Assembly: GCA_964292695.1 (NCBI GenBank)
Contig: CAXYWB010000054.1
Span: 1-15,463 of the forward strand
Reading direction: 5' to 3'
Source: UPXZ01 sp018055865
GTDB taxonomy: Bacteria; Bacteroidota; Bacteroidia; Bacteroidales; Paludibacteraceae
Length of the DNA stretch: 15,463 bases
Shown: positions 7,637 through 14,345 of the stretch, piece after piece
How the letters are laid out: every line of letters starts with the position of its first letter
How positions within the stretch are numbered: the stretch's first letter is position 1
Position numbers and translations under genes: made by a program
The notes under the pieces: generated by a model
What the model was told of the DNA's origin: nothing
What the model saw: only the letters and a program-made list of their open reading frames with translations
The model's database searches: none

Positions 7637-7684
7637 GGGCTGTAAAAAATTAATTACTGTTCAATCTGGAATTTTTTACCGCCC
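7637..7684 (-). repeat. Long imperfect hairpin in the yebC leader
   Basis: GTAAAAAATT (7642-7651) pairs perfectly with AATTTTTTAC (7670-7679). After one T/C mismatch, GGGC (7637-7640) pairs with GCCC (7681-7684). The loop is 18 bases. It ends 22 bases before the yebC ATG. In the minus-strand RNA the foot of the stem is GC-rich and the inner part A/U-rich. A regulatory role is inferred from position and symmetry. Confidence 0.45.
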
Positions 7685-7768
7685 CATTTTTGTTATTTTA
7701 CATCAACTATCTGTCCCTTTTTTCGGCAAATAAGTAGATTTTCGGTTCATTTATATATTTTCACTTTG

Positions 7769-7776
7769 CAAAAGTA
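7769..7776 (-). promoter_or_regulatory. Possible -7 promoter element of yebC
   Basis: Minus-strand TACTTTTG matches TAnnTTTG, but no TTTG lies at the -33 spacing. If used it would give yebC an unusually long leader of about 150 bases that includes the hairpin at 7637-7684. It is the only full TAnnTTTG match I found on this strand in the region. Confidence 0.4.
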
Positions 7777-7827
7777 GAAAAAATCGGCCGAAAATGCCAT
7801 AAGTTTTTGAATGAATTTATTCAATCC

Positions 7828-7858
7828 TTTGTAAATTAAAAAATTATTCGTACTTTTG
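7828..7858 (+). promoter_or_regulatory. Promoter of the rimP-nusA-infB operon
   Basis: TTTG (7828-7831) and TACTTTTG (7851-7858) are separated by exactly 19 bases, a full match to the Bacteroidota primary sigma factor consensus TTTG-N19-TAnnTTTG. Transcription should start near 7865, giving a leader of about 60 bases before the ATG at 7924. Confidence 0.85.
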
Positions 7859-7877
7859 CAACGAAATAGAACAACGT

Positions 7878-7899
7878 GAGGGGGGCATACAGTCCCCTT
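7878..7899 (+). promoter_or_regulatory. GC-rich hairpin in the rimP leader
   Basis: GAGGGG (7878-7883) can pair with CCCCTT (7894-7899), with one outer G-T wobble and a further G-T pair possible inside. The loop is 8-10 bases. It starts about 13 bases into the predicted leader, and the trailing T-run is weak, so it is not a clear terminator. It may stabilise or regulate the operon mRNA. Confidence 0.45.
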
Positions 7900-7923
7900 C
7901 TTTGTTATAAAAAAAATAAAACA

Positions 7924-8391
7924 ATGATATTAAAAGACACTGTGAAACAGATAGTTGAGTCTTTTTTGTCAAACAAAGACTACTACCTGGTAGATATAAT
8001 TGTAACCAAGGACAATCGAATTTCAGTAGAAATTGACCACTTCGAAGGTGTTTCAATCGATTTCTGCATAGAATTATCAAAAGAAATCGAATCCCGATTG
8101 GACCGCGAAACCGAAGATTACGAACTGGAAGTTTCATCGGCAGGTCTTACAGAGCCATTCAAAGTGCTCAAACAATACGAAAAAAACATTGGAAACGAGG
8201 TGGAAGTGCTTACTAAAGCCGGAATTAAGATGACCGGTGTACTCAAAAGTTCAGATTCAGAAAAAATTACACTCCAACTCGAAAAACAAATAAAACCCGA
8301 AGGAGCAAAACGAAAAATAACTGTCAGCGAAGACACAGAAATACCATTTGAGAATATTAAATCAACAAAATACATTATCAGATTCAAATAA
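7924..8391 (+). CDS. rimP: Ribosome maturation factor RimP
   Basis: RimP binds the assembling 30S subunit and promotes its maturation. The 155-residue product matches Bacteroidota RimP: DYYLVDIIVTKDNRISVEID at 19-38, GVSIDFCIELSKEIESRLDR at 42-61, the family core YELEVSSAGLTEPFK at 66-80, and a C-terminal Sm-like barrel with VEVLTKAGIKMTGVLKSSD (93-111) and a Lys-rich KPEGAKRK patch (124-131). I chose the ATG at 7924. An in-frame GTG at 7876 would add 16 residues (beginning MRGAYSPLL) that do not look like RimP and would be coded by the leader hairpin. The upstream sequence is A-rich without a Shine-Dalgarno motif, as usual in this phylum. nusA starts two bases after the stop codon. Confidence 0.95.
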   Translation: MILKDTVKQIVESFLSNKDYYLVDIIVTKDNRISVEIDHFEGVSIDFCIELSKEIESRLDRETEDYELEVSSAGLTEPFKVLKQYEKNIGNEVEVLTKAGIKMTGVLKSSDSEKITLQLEKQIKPEGAKRKITVSEDTEIPFENIKSTKYIIRFK

Positions 8392-8393
8392 TC

Positions 8394-9647
8394 ATGGCTA
8401 AAAAAGAGCATATCAATTTAATTGATACATTTTCCGAATTCAAAGAGTTGAAAAGTATTGACAGAAGTACTTTGATCAGCGTAATGGAGGAATCGTTCCG
8501 AAATGTGATTTCTAAAAATTTCGGGAGCGACGAGAATTTTGACGTAATTATTAACCCCGACAAGGGCGATTTTGAGATTTACCGCAATCGTACCGTAGTT
8601 CCTGACGACGAGCTGGAAAACGAGAATGTGGAAATTTCGTTGTCGGAGGCTCAAAAAATTGACGCTGATTATGAATTAGGTGAAGAAGTGACTGATACAG
8701 TTGATTTTAGCGCTTTCGGCCGTCGCGCCATTCTGACACTTCGTCAAACGCTTTCTTCCAAAATTCTGGAACTTCAGAAAGATAGTCTGTACACAAAATA
8801 CAGCGAAAAAATAGGAGAAATAGTAAGTGCTGAACTTTATCAGATCTGGAAAAAAGAGATGTTGCTCATGGACGAAGACGGCAACGAACTTTATCTGCCC
8901 AAAACAGAGCAAATACCAACCGACTTTTACCGCAAAGGTGAAACAGTACGTGCCGTTGTAGCCATAGTTGAAAACAAAAATAATAATCCAAAAATCATTC
9001 TTTCACGCACTTCTCCCATCTTTTTGCAACGGTTGTTTGAACTGGAAGTGCCCGAAATTCACGATGGATTGATTACGATTAAAAAAATTGCCCGCATTCC
9101 GGGCGAAAGAGCCAAAGTGGCTGTAGAATCCTACGATGATCGTATTGACCCCGTAGGTGCCTGCGTGGGTGTTAAAGGAGCCCGTATTCACGGTATTGTA
9201 CGTGAGTTGAGAAATGAGAATATCGACGTAATCAACTACACCAACAACACAAATTTATTCATCTCGCGCGCACTTAGCCCGGCTAAAATTACTTCCATCC
9301 GCCTGAATGAAGCTGAAAAGAAAGCTGAAGTGTATCTGAAACCTGAAGAAGTGTCGCAGGCAATTGGAAAAGGCGGATTGAACATAAAGTTGGCCAGCAT
9401 GTTGACCGGCTACACACTGGATGTATTCCGCGATATTGACGAGACTGAAAACGAAGAAGATATCTACCTCGACGAATTTGCCGACGAAATTGATCAATGG
9501 ATCATCGACATGCTGAAATCTATCGGATGCGATACAGCTAAGAGTGTTCTAGCTACTCCACGCGAAGATTTAATCCGTCGTACAGACTTCGAAGAAGAAA
9601 CAATAGATGAAGTATTGGAAATTCTGAAAACAGAATTTGAGAATTGA
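8394..9647 (+). CDS. nusA: Transcription termination/antitermination factor NusA
   Basis: NusA binds RNA polymerase and the nascent RNA and modulates pausing, termination and antitermination. In the 417-residue product the polymerase-binding N-terminal domain occupies about 1-130, ending with FSAFGRRAILTLRQTLSSKI (105-124). An S1 domain follows at about 136-204, ending in IILSRTSP. KH1 carries DPVGACVGVKGARI (252-265), and KH2 carries AIGKGGLNIKLA (323-334). The tail from about 360 is an acidic helical segment with one helix-hairpin-helix-like unit (SIGCDTAKSVLATPREDLI). It lacks the two full acidic repeats of E. coli NusA (495 residues); this shorter form is normal outside the Gammaproteobacteria. 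A two-base gap from rimP suggests translational coupling. It is followed by a 129-base spacer before infB. Confidence 0.97.
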   Translation: MAKKEHINLIDTFSEFKELKSIDRSTLISVMEESFRNVISKNFGSDENFDVIINPDKGDFEIYRNRTVVPDDELENENVEISLSEAQKIDADYELGEEVTDTVDFSAFGRRAILTLRQTLSSKILELQKDSLYTKYSEKIGEIVSAELYQIWKKEMLLMDEDGNELYLPKTEQIPTDFYRKGETVRAVVAIVENKNNNPKIILSRTSPIFLQRLFELEVPEIHDGLITIKKIARIPGERAKVAVESYDDRIDPVGACVGVKGARIHGIVRELRNENIDVINYTNNTNLFISRALSPAKITSIRLNEAEKKAEVYLKPEEVSQAIGKGGLNIKLASMLTGYTLDVFRDIDETENEEDIYLDEFADEIDQWIIDMLKSIGCDTAKSVLATPREDLIRRTDFEEETIDEVLEILKTEFEN

Positions 9648-9677
9648 TGAAATGATGGCCGCTACAGGCAAAGTATG

Positions 9678-9730
9678 CTGATGCAACGGGTAATTTTTTA
9701 CAGAAAAACATGGTCTCACCGGTGCATCAG
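9678..9730 (+). repeat. Inverted repeat in the nusA-infB spacer
   Basis: CTGATGCA (9678-9685) is mirrored exactly by TGCATCAG (9723-9730). After one mismatch CGG (9687-9689) also pairs with CCG (9719-9721). The intervening loop contains six Ts (9694-9699). The spacer has no TAnnTTTG promoter and no open frame of note. It could be an RNA processing or attenuation structure; this is inference from symmetry. Confidence 0.4.
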
Positions 9731-9776
9731 AAGTCAAATTATAGTATAAAAAAAACGTAACTCGTAAACAAACAAT

Positions 9777-12731
9777 ATGTCTATCAGATTAAATAAAGCT
9801 ATCAAGGATTTGAATGTGGGATTATCTACTGCTGTGGATTTTCTTGCCAAGAAAGGACACAAAGTACCTTCTGATATTAATTTCAAAATTTCTGATGAAG
9901 AATATCTTTTGCTTGCAAAAGAATTCAACAAGGATATGGCGTTGAAATTAGAATCTGAACGTCTGAGTCAGGAACGTCAATCCAAAGAAAAAGCTGAAAC
10001 AGTAGCTATTGAGGGTTATCAGAAAAAACAACCCGAGAAGAAGGAAGAAGTAACTAAAGTTATTCTTTCAAGTGATCTGCGTCCTCAAATCAAAGAAGTA
10101 GGACATATTGACCTCGAAAAGAAACCAAAACCGGCTCCGAAAGTTGAAGAAAAACCGACCGTTGAGAAAATCGAAAAACCGGTTGCAGAAAAAACGGTAA
10201 AAGCCGAAAAAACGGTTGCTGAAACTCCTGTTGCCAAAGCCGAACCGGAAGAAGTTATCAGCCCGAAACCGGAAGTCAAACCGCAAGAAAAAATCATAGA
10301 AAAAGCAGCCGAAAAGCCGGAACCGGCAGCAGAAGAAAAAAAAGCAGCTCCGGCAGAACAAAAGGTAGAATTCAAACCAAAAAAAGATCAGACCGGGAAA
10401 GAAAAGGACATTCAACCCTCACCCCAAAAAGTGAGAGTGGAAGTGGTGCTGCCAGAAAAAGAAGAACCGGATGAAGAAAAAACAGAAGAGGAAGAAATAT
10501 ACAGAATTGGCAAAAATAAGATTACAAATTCGCCCGTGGTAATAGGTTCCATTGATTTGGACAGTATCAACCAAAGCACACGCCCCAAATCCAAAACTAA
10601 AGAACAGAAAAGGAAAGAGCGCGAGGAACGTAACAAAGTTACAATCGATGGTAAACCCAAAAAGATTGAACCGGTAAAACCTACAGATGTTAATGCTGCA
10701 AATAAACAGGGAAAGCGCAAAAGGATTAACAACCAGAAAGTGGACCTGACGAAACCTGAAAATTTAGACCTGAATAAAAAACATGTAAAGAAAGAGCACT
10801 TCAAGAAACCCATAAAAACGGTAGTAAACGAAGAAGATGTTCAGAAACAGATAAAAGAAACACTTGCCAGACTATCTCAGGCCAATAATAAACGTGGAAA
10901 AGGTGCCAAATATCGCCGTGACAAGCGCGATACCATGAGTGCCAAACTTCACGAACAGGAAGCACTGGAAAGAAGCGAAGAGAAAATACTGAAACTCACT
11001 GAGTTTGTTACCGTAAGCGAACTAGCTACTATGATGAACGCTTCGGTAAACGAAGTTATAGGCACTTGTATGGCTATCGGGATGATGGTATCCATCAATC
11101 AACGCCTGGATGCCGAAACGATCAATATTGTGGCAGACGAATTCGGCTTCAAAACCGAATATGTAAGTCACGATGTGGTAGATGCACTGGCTGTGGAAGT
11201 AGACAACGAAGAAGATCTGGTTTCTCGTGCACCGATTGTTACGGTAATGGGACACGTTGACCACGGTAAAACTTCGCTGCTCGACTATATCCGTAAAACC
11301 AACGTAATAGCTGGGGAAGCCGGAGGTATAACACAGCACATTGGAGCATACAACGTAAAACTGGACAACGGACAGCGTATCACATTCCTCGATACTCCGG
11401 GTCACGAAGCCTTTACAGCCATGCGTGCCCGTGGTGCCAAAGTTACCGATATTGCCATAATCATAGTAGCTGCCGACGACAACGTGATGCCTCAAACCAT
11501 CGAAGCTATCAACCACGCATCGGCTGCCAATGTTCCTATTATTTTTGCCATAAACAAAGTAGATAAGCCAGGAGCAAATCCCGAAAAAATAAAAGAAACG
11601 CTGGCCGGAATGAATTATCTGGTAGAAGACTGGGGAGGAAAATACCAGTCGCAGGATATTTCGGCCAAGCAAGGTCTCGGAATACACGAACTGTTGGAAA
11701 AAGTGTTGCTGGAAGCCGAACTACTCGAACTGAAAGCCAATCCGAAACGCCGTGCCATCGGGTCCATTATTGAATCATCGCTTGACAAAGGACGCGGGTA
11801 TGTATCTACAGTTCTGGTAGAGAATGGAACTCTGCATCAGGGAGACATACTACTTGCCGGAATTTATCAGGGAAAAATCAAGGCCATGTTCAATGAAAGA
11901 AACCAGCGTATTGATGCAGCAAAACCTTCGGAGCCGGTTCTGATACTCGGACTCAACGGAGCTCCTCAGGCAGGTGACACTTTCAACGTGGTGGACAGCG
12001 AGCAGGAAGCCAAAGAAATAACCAACAAGCGCGAACAGCTTCAACGCGAACAAAGTATCCGCACCAAAAAGCACTTTACGCTGGACGAACTCGGACGCCG
12101 TATTGCTTTGGGCGATTTCAAAGAACTGAACATAATCGTAAAAGGTGACGTGGATGGATCTATCGAAGCACTTTCAGATTCCTTACTCAAACTCTCAACC
12201 GATCATATTCAGGTCAACGTTATTCACAAAGCAGTAGGCGCAATATCCGATTCCGACATATTGCTGGCAGCAGCATCAAACGCTATTATTGTAGGATTCC
12301 AGGTGCGTCCGTCTGTTTCTGCCCGCCGAATGGCCGAAAAAGAGGAAATAGATATCCGCCTTTATTCCATCATTTATGATGCAATTGAAGAAATCAAATC
12401 GGCCATGGAAGGTATGCTTTCACCTGAAATAAAAGAAGAAATTACTGCAACTATCGAAGTACTGGAAGTTTTCAAAATCTCAAAAGTGGGTACAGTTGCC
12501 GGTTGTATTGTTCGCGAAGGAAAAGCCAAACGCTCGAACAAACTACACCTGATACGCGATGGAATTGTGGTATTTACAGGAGAACTGGATGCCATCAAAC
12601 GCTTCAAGGAAGACGTGAAAGAGGTAGGCGTAAACTTTGAATGTGGTATCAGCATTAAAAATTATCACGATATCCGTACAGGCGATATCATTGAAACTTA
12701 CGAAGAAATAGAAGTAAAACAAACACTGTAA
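9777..12731 (+). CDS. infB: Translation initiation factor IF-2
   Basis: IF-2 is the GTPase that brings initiator tRNA to the 30S subunit and promotes subunit joining. The 984-residue protein begins with an IF2N-type helical unit (about 1-52). A long low-complexity stretch rich in Lys, Glu, Pro and Ala follows (about 60-400), then a second IF2N unit (about 404-462). The G domain has G1 GHVDHGKT (492-499), G2 GGITQHIGA, G3 DTPGH (539-543) and G4 NKVD (593-596). Beta-barrel domain II, domain III (about 770-870) and the C-terminal initiator-tRNA-binding barrel ending in DIIETYEEIEVKQTL complete it. Bacteroidota IF-2 is commonly this long because of the N-terminal extension. It is the last gene of the rimP operon and is followed by a strong hairpin terminator. 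No internal in-frame start is clearly favoured for a short isoform. Confidence 0.97.
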   Translation: MSIRLNKAIKDLNVGLSTAVDFLAKKGHKVPSDINFKISDEEYLLLAKEFNKDMALKLESERLSQERQSKEKAETVAIEGYQKKQPEKKEEVTKVILSSDLRPQIKEVGHIDLEKKPKPAPKVEEKPTVEKIEKPVAEKTVKAEKTVAETPVAKAEPEEVISPKPEVKPQEKIIEKAAEKPEPAAEEKKAAPAEQKVEFKPKKDQTGKEKDIQPSPQKVRVEVVLPEKEEPDEEKTEEEEIYRIGKNKITNSPVVIGSIDLDSINQSTRPKSKTKEQKRKEREERNKVTIDGKPKKIEPVKPTDVNAANKQGKRKRINNQKVDLTKPENLDLNKKHVKKEHFKKPIKTVVNEEDVQKQIKETLARLSQANNKRGKGAKYRRDKRDTMSAKLHEQEALERSEEKILKLTEFVTVSELATMMNASVNEVIGTCMAIGMMVSINQRLDAETINIVADEFGFKTEYVSHDVVDALAVEVDNEEDLVSRAPIVTVMGHVDHGKTSLLDYIRKTNVIAGEAGGITQHIGAYNVKLDNGQRITFLDTPGHEAFTAMRARGAKVTDIAIIIVAADDNVMPQTIEAINHASAANVPIIFAINKVDKPGANPEKIKETLAGMNYLVEDWGGKYQSQDISAKQGLGIHELLEKVLLEAELLELKANPKRRAIGSIIESSLDKGRGYVSTVLVENGTLHQGDILLAGIYQGKIKAMFNERNQRIDAAKPSEPVLILGLNGAPQAGDTFNVVDSEQEAKEITNKREQLQREQSIRTKKHFTLDELGRRIALGDFKELNIIVKGDVDGSIEALSDSLLKLSTDHIQVNVIHKAVGAISDSDILLAAASNAIIVGFQVRPSVSARRMAEKEEIDIRLYSIIYDAIEEIKSAMEGMLSPEIKEEITATIEVLEVFKISKVGTVAGCIVREGKAKRSNKLHLIRDGIVVFTGELDAIKRFKEDVKEVGVNFECGISIKNYHDIRTGDIIETYEEIEVKQTL

Positions 12732-12768
12732 TATTAACTGCCAAAATCAAACGCGGTAGACATAACAA

Positions 12769-12807
12769 ACAAATTTCCATTTCAATAAAATGGAAATTTG
12801 TGCTTTT
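12769..12807 (+). terminator. Rho-independent terminator of the rimP-nusA-infB operon
   Basis: A 14-bp perfect stem (12769-12782 with 12788-12801) and a 5-base loop begin 37 bases after the infB stop codon, followed by a short TTTT at 12804-12807. The stem is AT-rich but long. Confidence 0.75.
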
Positions 12808-12808
12808 A

Positions 12809-12839
12809 AACAGGTTTTCTTTACAATAAAATGCCTGTT
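12809..12839 (+). repeat. Small inverted repeat after the infB terminator
   Basis: AACAGG (12809-12814) and CCTGTT (12834-12839) are complementary with a 19-base centre, just ahead of the porT-like gene at 12872. It is too short to assign a role and may be chance. No TAnnTTTG promoter is visible between it and the gene. Confidence 0.2.
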
Positions 12840-12871
12840 AAGACGTTTTCAAACAAACTAACACAGCCGGA

Positions 12872-13558
12872 ATGCAGCGCAAATCCATCACCACATTACT
12901 CATCTCATTATTGCTTGTTCTATTTTCGGGTACTCAACTCCGGGCCCAGGGCAATCTTCCTTTTACTGATGAAAAACCGGTGCATTTCGGTTTTTCACTG
13001 GGAGTGAATTTTATGGACTTTGCCGTTATTCCGGCATCGAAAGACTATGATGTAAGCGTTTCCAACATCATTCCCGGATTCTCGGTGGGAGCCATCAGCG
13101 ATCTTCGCCTCTCCCGCTATCTGAATCTGCGCTTCACCCCCACCCTGATGCTCAGCCAGCGTATGCTCGATTATCCCGATTCATCCGGCACTGATATTCT
13201 TTCAGTTCCCCTGTACCTACCTATTTACTTGAAATACAGTTCTGTCAGAACCGGAAATTTCCGCCCTTATCTCATTGCCGGAGGAGGACTCTGGATAGAC
13301 TGGGGCAGAAATAAGGAAAGAACAGTGCTGCTCAAACCATTCGATGCGTTGATAGAAGCCGGAGCAGGCTGCAATATTTACTTCTCGTTTTTCAAACTTG
13401 CCCCTGAACTGAAATTCTCATTCGGATTCAACAATATGCTGACACCTCTGGATGAACGTGATGCAGGAGCTTTGCTCAATCCTCAAACCATTCATCACAC
13501 CGAATCGCTCAGCAAACTTACAACCCGAATGATTACTCTCACTTTCAATTTCGAGTAA
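12872..13558 (+). CDS. porT: PorT-like outer-membrane beta-barrel protein
   Basis: The 228-residue product starts with a signal peptide (about 1-25, hydrophobic TTLLISLLLVLFSG, likely cut after LRA before Gln26). The mature part is made of alternating amphipathic strands with aromatic girdles, as in a small outer-membrane barrel, and ends in TLTFNFE, a Phe-rich barrel C-terminus. The stretch FGFSLGVNFMDFAV (39-52) and IIPGFSVGAISDLRLSRYLN (66-85) with FTPTLML soon after match what I know of PorT-family proteins. PorT is a component of the type IX secretion system of Bacteroidota, which exports proteins with a C-terminal sorting domain and in some members powers gliding. No other por or gld gene is in the window, so the secretion role rests on family resemblance. 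It could be a generic OmpA_beta-barrel_2 protein. It follows the infB terminator and no full promoter is visible. Confidence 0.65.
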   Translation: MQRKSITTLLISLLLVLFSGTQLRAQGNLPFTDEKPVHFGFSLGVNFMDFAVIPASKDYDVSVSNIIPGFSVGAISDLRLSRYLNLRFTPTLMLSQRMLDYPDSSGTDILSVPLYLPIYLKYSSVRTGNFRPYLIAGGGLWIDWGRNKERTVLLKPFDALIEAGAGCNIYFSFFKLAPELKFSFGFNNMLTPLDERDAGALLNPQTIHHTESLSKLTTRMITLTFNFE

Positions 13559-13587
13559 ATCCATTCTTTTTCTGAAAAATAATTCCT

Positions 13588-13595
13588 TATATTTG
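13588..13595 (+). promoter_or_regulatory. Candidate -7 promoter element of the SDR-like gene
   Basis: TATATTTG matches TAnnTTTG and ends 20 bases before the ATG at 13616. The -33 region is T-rich (TTTT near 13567) without an exact TTTG at the right spacing. It suggests transcription separate from porT, which ends at 13558. Confidence 0.55.
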
Positions 13596-13615
13596 CTTAT
13601 TAATACAGTAAAATA

Positions 13616-14263
13616 ATGGAAAAGGCAATTGTAATTGGCTCCACCGGCCTGGTCGGGAGCGAACTGATCAGTAAACTGTTGACACACAGTGATTATTCAG
13701 AAGTCATATCACTCGTTCGACGAAAAAGCGGAGTGACTCATCCAAAACTTACGGAACATGTTGTGGATTTCGACAAACCGGAATTGTGGAAAAATATGGT
13801 AAAAGGTGATGTTCTATTTTCAGCTATGGGGACTACCATCAAAACAGCCAAAACCAAGGATAATCAATATAAGGTTGACTATACTTACCAGTATGAAACG
13901 GCAAAAACAGCTGCTGAGAACAGCGTACCGGTTTATGTACTCATTTCTTCGGCCGGAGCAAGCTCCAATTCCTTAAATTTTTATACGAATATGAAAGGAA
14001 AGCTCGAAGATTCAGTTAAAAGCCTGCCATTCAGGACTATTCAAATTCTTCAACCCGGACAATTGGATGGTAACAGGAAAGAAAACCGAATGGCCGAAAA
14101 AATGGGTTTGAAAGTGATGTACGCCCTGAACAAAATAGGTTTGTTGCAAAACTACAAACCAATAAAGGGATATGAAGTGGCCGAAGCAATGATTGCAGTG
14201 GCTGAAAAAACATCATCGGGAGTTTATCGGCTGAAAGAATTATTTGTTTTGATTGGAAAATAA
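13616..14263 (+). CDS. NAD(P)-binding atypical SDR protein (HTATIP2/TIP30-like)
   Basis: This 215-residue cytoplasmic protein has a Rossmann nucleotide-binding motif at its start, VIGSTGLVGSELISKLL (6-22), typical of NAD(P)(H)-binding atypical short-chain dehydrogenases. FSAMGTTIKTAKTKDNQYKV at 68-87 and ISSAGASSNSLNFYTNMKGK at 110-129 follow the pattern of the HTATIP2/TIP30 and YtfG-like group. The latter segment includes Y123xxxK127, the usual SDR catalytic pair. LQPGQLDGNR at 145-154 corresponds to the conserved RPGxLxG segment in which an Arg is common; here Gln replaces it. The size suits a single-domain member. Substrate and pathway are unknown, and neighbours do not help: it has its own -7 element and a following terminator. 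It may be an oxidoreductase or only a nucleotide-binding regulator. Confidence 0.85.
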   Translation: MEKAIVIGSTGLVGSELISKLLTHSDYSEVISLVRRKSGVTHPKLTEHVVDFDKPELWKNMVKGDVLFSAMGTTIKTAKTKDNQYKVDYTYQYETAKTAAENSVPVYVLISSAGASSNSLNFYTNMKGKLEDSVKSLPFRTIQILQPGQLDGNRKENRMAEKMGLKVMYALNKIGLLQNYKPIKGYEVAEAMIAVAEKTSSGVYRLKELFVLIGK

Positions 14264-14290
14264 AACTGAAAACAAAGATCAACACAATTG

Positions 14291-14316
14291 AAATCAGTCG
14301 TTAACTGATTTTTTCC
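14291..14316 (+). terminator. Probable rho-independent terminator after the SDR-like gene
   Basis: AAATCAGT (14291-14298) and ACTGATTT (14304-14311) form an 8-bp stem with a 5-base loop, running into a T-run to 14314. The stem has only two G-C pairs, so termination may be partial. It lies 27 bases after the stop codon and before the symporter gene. Confidence 0.55.
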
Positions 14317-14345
14317 TGCATTTGTGAATATTTATAAAATCCTGC

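Larger units (their letters stand above)
7615..7923. other. Divergent intergenic region between yebC and rimP
   Basis: These 309 bases carry no credible gene. They hold the strong rimP promoter (7828-7858), a possible yebC -7 element (7769-7776), a long hairpin just before yebC (7637-7684) and a small hairpin in the rimP leader (7878-7899). The rest is AT-rich sequence in which I see no further structure. Confidence 0.8.

Noticed and set aside
7876..7923. GTG at 7876 as the start of rimP
   Set aside because: The extra 16 residues do not resemble RimP, the GTG adjoins the leader hairpin, and the ATG at 7924 gives the normal family N-terminus.
10120..10380. Repetitive DNA as a possible tandem repeat or CRISPR-like array
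   Set aside because: The repetition is at the level of Lys/Glu/Pro codons within the IF-2 frame. There is no fixed repeat length or unique spacer pattern.
10068..10415. Minus-strand frames rich in Phe/Arg or Ser/Phe opposite the IF-2 low-complexity region
   Set aside because: Their composition follows directly from the complement of Lys/Glu/Pro repeats. They are not genes.
11022..11687. A 221-residue minus-strand open frame inside infB
   Set aside because: It overlaps the highly conserved IF-2 G domain in antisense, and its Cys/His/Tyr-rich product shows no domain.
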